Position numbers and translations under genes: made by a program. Positions 1 through 8,556 of a stretch of 64,000 nt of DNA are shown in pieces (the stretch's first letter is position 1; the number at the start of each line of letters is the position of its first letter). The stretch is taken from NCBI GenBank assembly GCA_001443545.1, contig LMAD01000005.1, positions 22,701 to 86,700 on the forward strand, written 5' to 3'. The notes under the pieces were generated by a model. That model saw nothing but the letters and a program-made list of their open reading frames with translations. It did not search any database and had not been told where the DNA came from. This DNA is from Acidimicrobiaceae bacterium RAAP-2. Lineage in GTDB: Bacteria; Actinomycetota; Acidimicrobiia; Acidimicrobiales; RAAP-2.

Positions 1-858
1 GCTCAATCGGTCGCGCGCGAAGAGCATCATCGACATCGGGTAGCCACACAGTGCGACGAAGACGCCGAGGGCCGCAATGCCAGCCGAGAGCAGCGATCGA
101 CCAAGGACCATAAATCGGTGAGGGGACGTCACTACTGCCACGAGTGCACCAACCACCACCGTGAATCCGAAGAGCAGCAGTAGCTCCGAGTCGATGAGAA
201 ACTGTGCGCCGGCGAGGAGTCCGAGTAGCGCACCGGTTCGCGTTGGGTGTTGGGCGCGTCCGGTACCAAGGCGATAGAGACACCACACCATCAGTGGCAG
301 CAATGGGATGAACACCAGATCGAGGTGTGTTTGTCCCTGGGTGACCATGTACGGGCCGAACCCGAAGGCCAGCCCACCGAGAAAGGCCGCCGGTCGGCGC
401 ACCCACGTACGGAGCAGTGCGTACATGCTGAGTGACGACGACGCAAAGGCCAGCCTCAGTAACACGTTGAAGGCCGCAATCGGCCCCAACGTCAGGGTCA
501 CGGGGGCCCCGAGCAGGCCCAGTAGCGGAGCGAGCGTATTCTCCGCGAGGTTGACGCCGTGGGGATAGCTGAGATAGTTCGAGTGGAAAAGATTCAGTCC
601 GTGGGACAGTGCGAAAGGAGTCCACGCTAGGAACCACGTCATCTGGGCGGGGTCGCCGAACCCCCAACCGCCTAAGAGAGAAGCTGGCAATCGTTGATTG
701 TTCCACGGCGAGACGTTTCCGAACGCGAGGACCGAGAGCGCACAGTAAGTCAGCACGATGATCGAGAGCGGCAGTCCTGGCCCTAACACACCGAACCGGC
801 GACTCGCGTCACGCCGGTGTTGGGACGACTGGTCCACGGCTCCGTCAGCGGCTTCCAC
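1..858 (-). CDS. polytopic membrane protein, C-terminus outside window
   Basis: The frame is open from a GTG at 858 to the window edge (286 codons), so the C-terminus is missing. The start is supported by GAGAGGA four bases upstream. After a hydrophilic N-terminus of about 25 residues come a hydrophobic segment, a lumen-like loop with WNNQRLPASLLGGWGFGDP and SYPHGVNLAENT, and then repeated hydrophobic stretches such as APLLGLLGAPVTLTLGPIAA and LLLLFGFTVVVGALVAVV. The pattern of short aromatic and His/Asn-containing loops between membrane helices resembles the GT-C-like integral membrane proteins common in actinobacteria, which include polyprenyl-sugar-dependent glycosyltransferases. No catalytic motif is certain, so the function is left open. 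Its 5' side is separated from mscL by a gene-free stretch containing a hairpin. Confidence 0.7.
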   Translation of the reverse strand, partial: MEAADGAVDQSSQHRRDASRRFGVLGPGLPLSIIVLTYCALSVLAFGNVSPWNNQRLPASLLGGWGFGDPAQMTWFLAWTPFALSHGLNLFHSNYLSYPHGVNLAENTLAPLLGLLGAPVTLTLGPIAAFNVLLRLAFASSSLSMYALLRTWVRRPAAFLGGLAFGFGPYMVTQGQTHLDLVFIPLLPLMVWCLYRLGTGRAQHPTRTGALLGLLAGAQFLIDSELLLLFGFTVVVGALVAVVTSPHRFMVLGRSLLSAGIAALGVFVALCGYPMSMMLFARDRLS

Positions 859-1190
859 GGATTCCTCTCATCCAACCGTGCCCGAGCGTAGCGGCCGCCG
901 ACCGCTTCGCTCGGGATTTCAATGGGCACCTACGGTGCCAGCACGCGATGGTTCACCGTCAATGCTTCATCCTTGAATTGCGAGAACGACAGCGTCGAAT
1001 GTTGCCGCGACCGCAACATCAACGAAGCCGATGTCGAAGACGCCCCCGCCTCGCGCTGGAATCCCTTTGCCCGACCATGTGCCAATCGAAGGGATAGCCA
1101 CGTGGTCGTAACGCGGTAGGACGCCGCGATCATCGTTGTCACGAGCATCCGACGGTGAACGAAGGGACACGTCCAGCGGTTTGTGAAGGC
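859..1190. other. gene-free stretch of 332 bp
   Basis: This lies between the minus-strand membrane protein start at 858 and the mscL stop at 1191. Apart from the hairpin at 881-915, I see no open frame with a ribosome binding site or protein-like composition. It probably holds the membrane protein promoter and the mscL 3' end. Confidence 0.4.
881..915. repeat. inverted repeat / hairpin upstream of membrane gene
   Basis: The arms CCCGAGCG and CGCTCGGG enclose a T-T mismatch, then AGCGG and CCGCT, around a 7-base loop. That makes 13 paired positions with one mismatch. It lies 23 bp upstream of the GTG at 858 on the minus strand. No run of T follows on either side, so it is not a classic intrinsic terminator. 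It could be a leader hairpin or a regulator site. Confidence 0.45.
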
Positions 1191-1610
1191 TTATTCGACG
1201 TCGCTCGCGCAGTATCGGCACTTGGTCGCCGCCGCGGGAAGGTCGGACGACAGGCACTTCGGGCAGGTCTTGACCGGGGCGGCCGGCTTTGGGGCCGAGA
1301 AGACCTCCTTGCCGGTCTTTCGCATGTAGGCCCGGTAGGGCACGACCAACACCAAGTAGATCACGACCATGAAGATGACGAAGTAGATGATCGCCGAGAT
1401 GAAAGTGCCCACGTTGACGAACTGACCGTTGATCGTCCAACCGAGTCCGGGGGACGAGGCAGTCTTGGGCTCGATCGCGCTGACGAGTGGCGTAATGACC
1501 GAATCGGTGAAGGCCTTGATCAAGGTCGAAAACGCGGTAGCGACGACCAGACCGACGGCGATGACGATCAAGTCTCCCTGCATCAGAAAGTTCTTGAAGC
1601 CCTTGAACAC
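1191..1610 (-). CDS. mscL: large-conductance mechanosensitive channel MscL with C-terminal zinc ribbon
   Basis: MscL is a homopentameric inner-membrane channel that opens under high membrane tension to release solutes in osmotic downshock. The 139-residue product begins VFKGFKNFLMQGD and runs into the hydrophobic first helix, with the family pattern GDLIVIAVGLVVATAFSTLI. A periplasmic loop with the segment LGWTINGQFVNVGTFI and a second helix, FISAIIYFVIFMVVIYLVLV, follow. The tail carries CPKC and CRYC pairs 12 residues apart, a probable zinc ribbon in place of the usual short C-terminal helical bundle. The GTG at 1610 is preferred over upstream codons because AAAGGGGA lies just before it and the protein then starts like other MscLs. 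The gene is divergent from the lipoprotein gene at 1704. Confidence 0.93.
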   Translation of the reverse strand: MFKGFKNFLMQGDLIVIAVGLVVATAFSTLIKAFTDSVITPLVSAIEPKTASSPGLGWTINGQFVNVGTFISAIIYFVIFMVVIYLVLVVPYRAYMRKTGKEVFSAPKPAAPVKTCPKCLSSDLPAAATKCRYCASDVE

Positions 1611-1703
1611 AGTGTCCCCTTTCAGTTCGTTGCCCGTGACTGTAGTGAACGCAGCGGCCACGAGTGGTCCGATTTCTCAGGTTGGCCGTGGAAGACTTGC
1701 GCC

Positions 1704-2858
1704 GTGCTGATCCGCCCCTTCACGTCGACCGACCGAACCGCCGGTCGCACACACCGAGTGCTCGTCAAGGTCTCCGCCTTCGCCGCGGCCGGACTGTTGC
1801 TCGCCGCCTGCGGCTCGTCGGCACCGAAACCATCACCGACGACGACCACCACCACGACCACGACCGTCAAACCCGCCGCGGTCGCCCTCTGTCCGTTGAC
1901 CGGTACCCCGGCGCCCGGCAACGTCGTACCCCAGCGTCCCGCGATCGCCATCAAGGTCGACAACTACTCGCTCGGCCCGGCGCCGGCCGAAGCCCGACCC
2001 CAGAGTGGCCTCGACTACGCCGACGTGATCTTCGAAGAGCAGGTCGAGGGTTCGATCACCCGCTACGCCGCGGTCTTCCAGTGTCGCCAAGCACCCTCCC
2101 TCGTCGGACCGATCCGTTCGGCGCGTTGGACCGACGTCCAGATGCTCAGCCAACTCGGCCACCCGCTCTTCGTGCACGTCGGCGGGATCATCCCGGTCAT
2201 CCAGACGGTTGATGCGTCTTCGCTCGTCAACGTCGACCTCGGTACGCACCCCACGCTCCAGGAGAACCCGCCCGGGCGCTACGCCCCCTACGACACCTAC
2301 ACGATGACCAAGTTCATCTGGTCGGCGATCAGCGCGCCGGCCAAGGCGCCGTCACCCATCTTCACCTACTCACGAGTCGTGCCGCCCGGCGAGCGGGTGA
2401 GTCAAGTGCACCTCGACTGGTCGGGTACCTCGGATATCTACTGGCGTTGGAACGCGGCCACCCAGACGTGGCTGCGCTTCTACAACGTCGCCAGTGCGAG
2501 CGCCCCGAACATCCAACCCGACATCCTCACCGACGGCGTGCAGAACCAGGCCCAGAACGTCATCATCCAGGACGTCTCGATCACCTACGGACCCTGGGTC
2601 GAGAACAGTCAGGGCGGGCTCGAGGCCGAGTCCCACATCATCGACAACCACGGCACGGCCTACGTCTTGCGTAACGGGACGATGATCGCCGGGACGTGGA
2701 GCGCCGGTCCGGCGGGCACGCCCACGATCTTCCTCTCAAAGACCGGCCACCCCATCACCCTGGCCCCGGGACGGACCTGGGTCGAGATCTACCCGTCGAG
2801 CGCCCCGATGGTGGCCACCCCCGCAGCCGCGCCGGCCACGACGAGCGGCGCGGGCTGA
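1704..2858 (+). CDS. DUF3048 (YerB-like) lipoprotein
   Basis: The predicted product is a 384-residue secreted lipoprotein. Residues 1-20 are polar and basic. A hydrophobic core (VSAFAAAGLLLAAC) follows, with Cys at the lipobox LLAAC, and then a Ser/Pro/Thr linker containing a run of nine Thr. The mature part has the hallmarks of the DUF3048/YerB family: AIKVDNYSLGPAPAEARPQ, GLDYADVIFEEQVEGSITRY, and VGPIRSARWTDVQML. The biochemical function of the family is not established. The GTG at 1704 is the first start placed sensibly relative to the signal sequence, but its ribosome binding site is weak, and a GTG about 18 codons later is possible. It shares an upstream region with mscL. Confidence 0.85.
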   Translation: MLIRPFTSTDRTAGRTHRVLVKVSAFAAAGLLLAACGSSAPKPSPTTTTTTTTTVKPAAVALCPLTGTPAPGNVVPQRPAIAIKVDNYSLGPAPAEARPQSGLDYADVIFEEQVEGSITRYAAVFQCRQAPSLVGPIRSARWTDVQMLSQLGHPLFVHVGGIIPVIQTVDASSLVNVDLGTHPTLQENPPGRYAPYDTYTMTKFIWSAISAPAKAPSPIFTYSRVVPPGERVSQVHLDWSGTSDIYWRWNAATQTWLRFYNVASASAPNIQPDILTDGVQNQAQNVIIQDVSITYGPWVENSQGGLEAESHIIDNHGTAYVLRNGTMIAGTWSAGPAGTPTIFLSKTGHPITLAPGRTWVEIYPSSAPMVATPAAAPATTSGAG

Positions 2859-2859
2859 C

Positions 2860-4719
2860 TCAGCCCTCGGTGTCGTGGTGCTCTTGAACGATGTCGAAGG
2901 CCCGCAACGAGCGGATGCGGTCGTGGCGACGGGCGCGGAGCTTGCGCTCGGACAGCTCGGACAGCTCGACGTAGGTCTTGATCAGTGAGCGGTGGACGCG
3001 TTCGACGGTGATGAACGGGTTCGCGTCCTCGGGGATCACCTCGTCGATCAGCCCGAGCTCGAGCTGGTCGGCGGCCGTCGAGCGCATGGTCGACAGCGTC
3101 ATCTTCACCTGTTCTCGACTGGGATCGGGCGTCTTGTAGAGGATCGAGGCGGCCGAACGCGGTTCGGCGACGTAGGCCATTGCCTTGTCAAGCATCACCA
3201 CGTGGTCGGCCATCGGTGTCGTCGCGAGGCCGCCACCACTGCCCAGCGCCCCGGCCACCAGTGAGATGACCGGGCGCGGGTAGTCGATCCCGCGCAGGAT
3301 CGAGCGCGCGATGAGGCGCGACTGGCCCCGCCGCTCGCTCTCGAGGGTGGGTTTGGCGCCGAGGGTGTCGGTGACGAAGAGCGCGGGGAGCCCGAGTCGG
3401 GCCCCGACCTCGAGGACGCGCGCGAGGTGGGCGAAGTCCTCCGGACCGGGATTGGCCGGGCGCTTCATCACCGAGTCGCCGTAGCGCTGGTACGAGGGCT
3501 GGGTGCCCACGATGACGAAGGGCTGCGCGCCGAGCTTGGCGAAGGCGGCGACGATCGCGGGGTAGCGTCGCACGTCGGCCTCTTGGATGTGGTTGTAGAG
3601 CGCGATGGCGTCGGTGAAGCCGTACTGAGCGATGAACTCGAGGTCCACGCGGTTGGCGTCGGCGATGAGGTCCTGGTACTGCTCGAGCAACGCGTCGGCC
3701 CGGTCCGTCGAGGTCGGTGGACGGACCGCGGCGGGCACGAGGTCGGGCGCGCCAGTCACGTCGTCGAACCGGGGGCCGTGGATGCCGGCCGCACCGAAGG
3801 CGAAGACCCGGCGCTGGTTGGCCGCGGTGAGGTTGCGCACCAGCGGCTCGGTCTCCTTGGTCAGCTCCTTGTGCCGGTCGGGCGGCGCCGTAGTGGCGTA
3901 GACGGCCCCGAGGTACCAGACGAGCTCGGCCACGTCAGCGAGGACCACGTCGATGTTGCGGTCGAGCAGGTTGGTCTCGGCGCTCTGGGAGTCGTTCGGC
4001 ACGGCGATGCCTTCGAAGGCCTCGATGACGTTCGGACCGGCGAAACCGAAGTTCGTGCCCGAGGTGGCGAGGATGAGGTCGGCGTTGGGCACGGCGCTCG
4101 CCGATACCCCGCCCCAGACGTTGCCGAGCAGCACCGCGACGTGGGGCAGGTCGACCTTCTCCTTGTAGAGCCGGATCGCCTCGACCATGCGCGTCATCTG
4201 GGTCAGGCCGGCGAAGTTCTCGTGCTGGCGCACGCCACTCGAGGCGTAGACCGAGACCAGGGGCAGGTGCTTGGCGATCGCCAGGTCCGCGGCGGCTTGG
4301 AAGACCTCGCCCGAGATGACCCCGAGGGACCCGGCGAAGAAGTCCCAGTTCATCGCGTAGAGCACGGCCGCGCGCCCGTCGATGGTGGCGAGTCCGTAGG
4401 TGGAGGACTCGCTCTTGCCACGCTTGGTCTCGCGGCCGAGTTTGTCGAAGTACGACTCGTCCTTCTCGTTGCCGTGTCCGCGGCGCACCAGTCCGACGAG
4501 GTCCTTGGCGATGTGCCAGCGTCCATGGCTCGCCTTGAAGTGCACGAGCTCCTGGAGCAGCGAGAGCTGGGACGGGCTGTTCACCGTGCGCCGGTTGCGC
4601 AGGTGCGCCTCGACCGGCTCTTCGAAGATGGGCAGACCCATCGGGTAGCCCTCGCCAAAGAGTGTGGCGTCGAGCTCCTCGAACGGGGACGAGCCCTCGG
4701 GCTCGGGGGTTACCGACAT
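2860..4719 (-). CDS. acyl-CoA carboxylase carboxyltransferase, fused beta-alpha type
   Basis: At 619 residues the protein spans both crotonase-fold halves of a biotin-dependent acyl-CoA carboxyltransferase. The N-terminal half resembles AccD (beta): GRAAVLYAMNWDFFAGSLG, VYASSGVRQHEN, and LGNVWGGVSAS. The C-terminal half resembles AccA (alpha): PALFVTDTLGAKPTLESERRG, PVISLVAGALGSGGGLA, and YVAEPRSAASILYKTPD. It would transfer a carboxyl group from carboxybiotin to acetyl-CoA or another acyl-CoA for malonyl-CoA-type products; the substrate cannot be read from sequence. There is no cysteine at all, so the N-terminal Cys4 zinc finger of bacterial AccD is absent. No biotin carboxylase or BCCP gene is nearby. 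No ribosome binding site precedes the ATG, but a CATAAT element lies eight bases upstream, which fits a leaderless transcript. The acyl-CoA synthetase upstream on the same strand is a plausible functional neighbour. Confidence 0.85.
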   Translation of the reverse strand: MSVTPEPEGSSPFEELDATLFGEGYPMGLPIFEEPVEAHLRNRRTVNSPSQLSLLQELVHFKASHGRWHIAKDLVGLVRRGHGNEKDESYFDKLGRETKRGKSESSTYGLATIDGRAAVLYAMNWDFFAGSLGVISGEVFQAAADLAIAKHLPLVSVYASSGVRQHENFAGLTQMTRMVEAIRLYKEKVDLPHVAVLLGNVWGGVSASAVPNADLILATSGTNFGFAGPNVIEAFEGIAVPNDSQSAETNLLDRNIDVVLADVAELVWYLGAVYATTAPPDRHKELTKETEPLVRNLTAANQRRVFAFGAAGIHGPRFDDVTGAPDLVPAAVRPPTSTDRADALLEQYQDLIADANRVDLEFIAQYGFTDAIALYNHIQEADVRRYPAIVAAFAKLGAQPFVIVGTQPSYQRYGDSVMKRPANPGPEDFAHLARVLEVGARLGLPALFVTDTLGAKPTLESERRGQSRLIARSILRGIDYPRPVISLVAGALGSGGGLATTPMADHVVMLDKAMAYVAEPRSAASILYKTPDPSREQVKMTLSTMRSTAADQLELGLIDEVIPEDANPFITVERVHRSLIKTYVELSELSERKLRARRHDRIRSLRAFDIVQEHHDTEG

Positions 4720-4727
4720 GGGAGTCC

Positions 4728-4733
4728 ATTATG
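4728..4733 (-). promoter_or_regulatory. -10 element for leaderless carboxyltransferase transcript
   Basis: On the minus strand CATAAT ends eight bases before the ATG at 4719, which has no Shine-Dalgarno sequence. The distance places transcription start at or very near the start codon. No convincing -35 hexamer is visible. Confidence 0.35.
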
Positions 4734-4778
4734 GCACGAGGGGCTCGAGTACTCCGGCGAGCACACCTTGGGCGAGGC

Positions 4779-4810
4779 GCGACGAGGGACCCCGCCGGTC
4801 CCGCCCTCGC
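4779..4810. terminator. imperfect hairpin downstream of acyl-CoA synthetase
   Basis: The arms GCGACGAGGGACC and GGTCCCGCCCTCGC pair imperfectly around a 5-base loop, 47 bp beyond the stop of the minus-strand acyl-CoA synthetase gene. It may end that transcript before the carboxyltransferase promoter. There is no U-tract, so this is only a suggestion. Confidence 0.3.
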
Positions 4811-4856
4811 TTACCAATAAGTAAACAATGACGACGGTCGATGGCTGGCCCCGTCG

Positions 4857-6557
4857 CTAGGCGAAGTCCTCCTCGCGATACTCGCTCGACCCACGTTGCG
4901 CCCCGCGGTCGTTCTCGGCGTTGCGCAGGTCGACCCGGCGAATTTTGCCGCTGATGGTCTTAGGTAACTCAGCGAACTCGAGGCGCCGCACCCGCTTGTA
5001 AGGCGCGAGGTGCTCCTTGGCGTAGGCGAGAATCTCGCCGGCCAACTCGCGACTCGGTTCGTACCCGGCGACCAGGCTGACGTAGGCCTTGGGCACGGCG
5101 AGACGCAGCTCGTCGGGCGCCGGCACGACGGCGGCTTCAGCCACGGCGGGGTGCTCGATCAACACGCTCTCGAGCTCGAAGGGGCTGATGCGGTAGTCAC
5201 TCGCCTTGAACACGTCGTCGGAGCGACCGACGTAGGTGATGTATCCCTCGTCGTCGCGGTGCGCGATGTCCCCGGTGTGGTACCGACCGCCGGCGAAGGC
5301 GATGGCGTTGCGCTCCTCGTCGAGGCCCGCCGCCGTCTGGTAGCCGGCCATCAACCCCACCGGGCGCTCCGGGTCGACCGCGACGCAGATCTCCCCGTCG
5401 TCACCGACCTCTCCGGTGAGCGGGTCGACCAGTTCGATGCGGTAGCCGGGAAGCGGCCGACCCATCGAGCCGAACTTCAACCGCTGCCCCGGCGGGTTGC
5501 CGATCTGGACCGTCGTCTCGGTCTGGCCGAACCCGTCGCGGATGGTGATGCCCCAGGAGCGCTCGACCGATTCGATGACCTCGGGGTTGAGCGGCTCACC
5601 GGCGCTGGCCAGCTCGCGCAGCGACGTCGACCAGTTCGTGAGGTCTTGCTGGATCAGCATGCGCCAGACGGTCGGCGGCGCGCAGAACGTCGTGACCTTG
5701 GAGTCGGCCAGCACGTCGAGCATCGCGCGCGCGTCGAAGCGCGTGTAGTTGTAGATGCAGATCGTGGCGCCCGCGATCCAGGGCGCGAAGACGCACGACC
5801 AGGCGTGCTTGGCCCAGCCGGGGCTCGAGACGTTGAGGTGGACGTCGCCTGGCTGGATACCGATCCAGTACATCGTCGAGAGGTGACCGATGGGGTAACT
5901 CGACTGGGTGTGCTGGACCATCTTGGGTAGCGCCGTCGTGCCCGAGGTGAAGTAGACGAGCAGCGGGTCTTGGGCTGGCGTCGGAGCGTCCGGGGTGAAG
6001 ACCGGGTCGGCCGAGGCGGTCATCGCGTAGTCGTGCCAGCCCTCCTGGGGCGCACCGACCGACACCCGCACGTAGTCCCCGACGATCTCAGCGAAGCGCG
6101 GCGCGATCTCGCTGCGCGCGACGACGGCCCCGGCGTTGGCGCGAGTGATCCGGTCGCGCAGGTCCTCGGCCGTCAAGAGTGTCGTCGCCGGGATGAGGAC
6201 CGCCCCGAGCTTCATGACCGCGAGCGTGACCTCCCAGAGCTCGACCTGGTTGCCGAGCAGGGCCAACACCCTCGTCCCGCGACGTACGCCGAGCCCGGCC
6301 AGCCAGTTCGCGACCTGGCTCGAGCGGCGCGACATCGTCGAGAAGCTCGAGGACCCGACCGAGCCATCGTCTTCGATGATGCGCAACGCGACCGCGTCGG
6401 GGTGCTCACTCGCGAGCACGGCGTCGAACCAGTCGATGGCGAAGTTGAACGTCGCCGGACGAGGCCAGACGAACCGCTCTCTCGCTTCGTCGTAGTCTCG
6501 TCGCAACTCCAAGAGGTTGTCGCGCGCCGCGCGGAACTCATCTGTCGGACTTAGCAT
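4857..6557 (-). CDS. AMP-forming acyl-CoA synthetase (ANL superfamily)
   Basis: The 566-residue enzyme would activate a carboxylic acid as acyl-AMP and then acyl-CoA. Visible motifs are the P-loop-like YFTSGTTALPKMVQHTQ, the substrate-site stretch SSPGWAKHAWS, the adenine-binding DGFGQTETT, YHTGDIAHRDDEGYITYVGRSDDVFKASDYRI, and the catalytic lysine region LPKTISGKIRR near the C-terminus. The GWAKHAW and GQTE signatures are typical of the acetyl-/medium-chain acyl-CoA synthetase branch, but chain length cannot be assigned. The ATG at 6557 has AGGTGGGG at good spacing. It lies upstream of the carboxyltransferase gene on the same strand, separated by 137 bp with its own promoter-like sequence. 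Confidence 0.9.
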   Translation of the reverse strand: MLSPTDEFRAARDNLLELRRDYDEARERFVWPRPATFNFAIDWFDAVLASEHPDAVALRIIEDDGSVGSSSFSTMSRRSSQVANWLAGLGVRRGTRVLALLGNQVELWEVTLAVMKLGAVLIPATTLLTAEDLRDRITRANAGAVVARSEIAPRFAEIVGDYVRVSVGAPQEGWHDYAMTASADPVFTPDAPTPAQDPLLVYFTSGTTALPKMVQHTQSSYPIGHLSTMYWIGIQPGDVHLNVSSPGWAKHAWSCVFAPWIAGATICIYNYTRFDARAMLDVLADSKVTTFCAPPTVWRMLIQQDLTNWSTSLRELASAGEPLNPEVIESVERSWGITIRDGFGQTETTVQIGNPPGQRLKFGSMGRPLPGYRIELVDPLTGEVGDDGEICVAVDPERPVGLMAGYQTAAGLDEERNAIAFAGGRYHTGDIAHRDDEGYITYVGRSDDVFKASDYRISPFELESVLIEHPAVAEAAVVPAPDELRLAVPKAYVSLVAGYEPSRELAGEILAYAKEHLAPYKRVRRLEFAELPKTISGKIRRVDLRNAENDRGAQRGSSEYREEDFA

Positions 6558-6617
6558 TGCCCCACCTTTCGACCGGAACTGATCCTGGTCCGATGGTACG
6601 TCCTCGCGCGAGTCGGG

Positions 6618-7160
6618 TCAGGCGCCCGTGCGCCCCGCCACGATCAGTTGGGTGCGCGTACTCGCCAGACGCGTGCAGACCGAGATCCGTAGCGTTACGT
6701 ACGTCGCGCTCGCGAATGGCGCGAGCGAGACGACCACACCGCTCGCGTTGCGTGCACGACAGGCCGACGGTGGGTAGTTGCCACTCTCGGCGACACCGAA
6801 CCCGACGCTCACCGCGCCACCGCGCACGAGTCGGTGGCGCACGGGCATCGCGCCGCGGCTCATGTTGGTCGCGACTGGCCCCTGCGGGCGATGGTACTTA
6901 CCCACGACCGCGTGGATGGCCGGCACACCCCAGATCCAACACGCGCCGCCGTGGTCGGTGAAGACGATCGGGTAGTAGATCGTTCCGGCGGTCCCCTGCG
7001 GAGTCCCGAGGGTCACGGCCAATTGGGCGGGTCGGCAGTTTCCGTCCACAATCCTTGGCGCCGGTGCGGCGCCAAGGGTGACGACTTCGGCGGCGGTGGC
7101 GATCATGATCACCGTCGCGACGAGCGCCACCGCGACCATGAACCGTTTCATCTGTACCAT
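6618..7160 (-). CDS. secreted DUF4232-like protein
   Basis: The 180-residue product starts MVQMKRF and has a hydrophobic signal or anchor segment (VAVALVATVIMIATAAEVV). The mature part fits the DUF4232 pattern: Cys near the beginning (GNCRPAQLAVTLG), G.AGTIYYPIVFTDHGGACWIWG with a second Cys, then SVGFGVAES, and paired late cysteines (PPSACRARN, RISVCTRL). This domain occurs in exported actinobacterial proteins of unknown function and probably forms a disulfide-stabilised beta sandwich. An upstream in-frame start at 7205 would add 15 basic residues; I prefer 7160 because of the compact signal sequence and the upstream GGAG. It is divergent from the RidA-hydrolase gene. Confidence 0.65.
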   Translation of the reverse strand: MVQMKRFMVAVALVATVIMIATAAEVVTLGAAPAPRIVDGNCRPAQLAVTLGTPQGTAGTIYYPIVFTDHGGACWIWGVPAIHAVVGKYHRPQGPVATNMSRGAMPVRHRLVRGGAVSVGFGVAESGNYPPSACRARNASGVVVSLAPFASATYVTLRISVCTRLASTRTQLIVAGRTGA

Positions 7161-7256
7161 GGCAACCCCACTCCGCTCGACTCTCACCCTCTCCTGTGCG
7201 CTCACGACCGGAACTTACTGTCCGCGTTCGACCGGTCGGACATGACAGGATTGGCC

Positions 7257-8483
7257 ATGGCCCACGTGAAACGGCTGGTCGTCCCCGGCGTGCATCGCCT
7301 ACCCCAATTCGCCCACGCGGCACGCGCCGGCTCGCACGTCTACGTTTCGGGCACGCTCGGAACCGACGGCGACGGGGCCCTCGTCGCGGGTGGGGTCGTC
7401 CCCGAGACCGGCCAAGTGCTCGCCAATCTCTCCACGATCCTCGCCGGAGCCGGATGCACGTGGGATGACGTCGCATCGGTATCGGTCTACCTCGCCGACA
7501 TCAGTGAGTTCGCCCTCATGAACGCGGTCTACGAGCAGTACTTCGACGCGACCCCACCGGCGCGCATCACCGTCGGCGGCGTGGACCTGGCGCTAGGGGC
7601 GCGCGTCGAGATGCAGTGCGTGGCCGTCGCAGAGACGCCCGCCGCCAGCACCGCGACGGTGGCGCCGGTGGCGCGACGAACCGGCTTCGTGGAACGCGAC
7701 GGTGAGCGCTTGTACTACGAGGTCGTCGGTGACGAAAACAGTGACGCGACGCCACTGGTGCTCTCGCACGGCGCCGGCGGCAACCACGCGAGCTGGTTCC
7801 AGCAGGTCGCGCACTTCGCCGCGCACCGAGTGGTCGTGACCTGGGACCACCGCGGCTACGGCCGCTCGAGCGACCTCGGCGACCGCACCGGACCGCTCGT
7901 CGCCGTCGAGGACCTGCTGGCGATCCTGGACCACGAAGGGATCGAACGGGCCGACCTCGTCGGCCAGTCGATGGGGGGCTGGTCGGTCGTGGGGGCCGCC
8001 CTCGCCCGACCGGGCCTCGCCCGCTCGATCGTGCTCGCCGACTCGATCGGTGGGTTCACGACCGACGCGGTCCTGGCGGCGATGAGTCGGGCCCGGGCCC
8101 GAGAGCGGCAGCGTGACGAACTCGGCGCACACCCGGCGCTCGGGGAGGCATTCAGCGCCCGCTCACCGGAGCTCGCGCACCTCTACCAGTCGCTCGGACG
8201 CATGGGCAGCGCGGACCCTGACGTCGTGATCGGCCGTCTCCTCGACGTCACCTACGGCACCGACGACGCCGCGCGACTGGCGGTGCCCGCGCTCCTGATC
8301 GTCGGCGACCACGACCAACTCTTCGCCCCGGCCGCGGTCCGTGCCGTCGCCGACCTGCTCCCCGACGCACGCGTCATCGAGATCATCGGCGCCGGCCACT
8401 CGCCGTACTTCGAGGACCCCGACGCGTGGAACGACGCGCTCGACGCGTTCCTGGCGTGGCTCGACGGCGACGAGTCCATTTAG
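7257..8483 (+). CDS. RidA-domain / alpha/beta-hydrolase fusion protein
   Basis: Two enzyme domains are joined in 408 residues. Residues 1-125 are RidA (YjgF/UK114)-like: AARAGSHVYVSGTLG, an Asn-Leu-rich trimer helix region, and PPARITVGGVDLALGARVEMQC, with the conserved Arg that binds imine/enamine substrates. Residues 140-405 are an alpha/beta hydrolase: the oxyanion HGAGGNH, WDHRGYGRS, nucleophile elbow GQSMGG (Ser238), the acid in VGDHDQLF, and His381 in GAGHSPYF. RidA proteins deaminate reactive enamines/imines; the hydrolase substrate is unknown. The fusion suggests sequential action on one metabolite. The ATG at 7257 has AGGA six bases upstream; an ATG at 7242 is possible. There is no in-frame stop between the domains. 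Confidence 0.85.
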   Translation: MAHVKRLVVPGVHRLPQFAHAARAGSHVYVSGTLGTDGDGALVAGGVVPETGQVLANLSTILAGAGCTWDDVASVSVYLADISEFALMNAVYEQYFDATPPARITVGGVDLALGARVEMQCVAVAETPAASTATVAPVARRTGFVERDGERLYYEVVGDENSDATPLVLSHGAGGNHASWFQQVAHFAAHRVVVTWDHRGYGRSSDLGDRTGPLVAVEDLLAILDHEGIERADLVGQSMGGWSVVGAALARPGLARSIVLADSIGGFTTDAVLAAMSRARARERQRDELGAHPALGEAFSARSPELAHLYQSLGRMGSADPDVVIGRLLDVTYGTDDAARLAVPALLIVGDHDQLFAPAAVRAVADLLPDARVIEIIGAGHSPYFEDPDAWNDALDAFLAWLDGDESI

Positions 8484-8556
8484 AAACCATGTTCTGATTT
8501 GGGTGATTTGAGGCGGGATAGGCTGCAAACGCCTGGGTCGAACGGAGACGTGAGCC

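Noticed and set aside
1155..1703. Extended N-terminus for the DUF3048 lipoprotein
   Set aside because: It lies antisense to mscL and would bury the signal peptide and lipobox in the middle of the protein.
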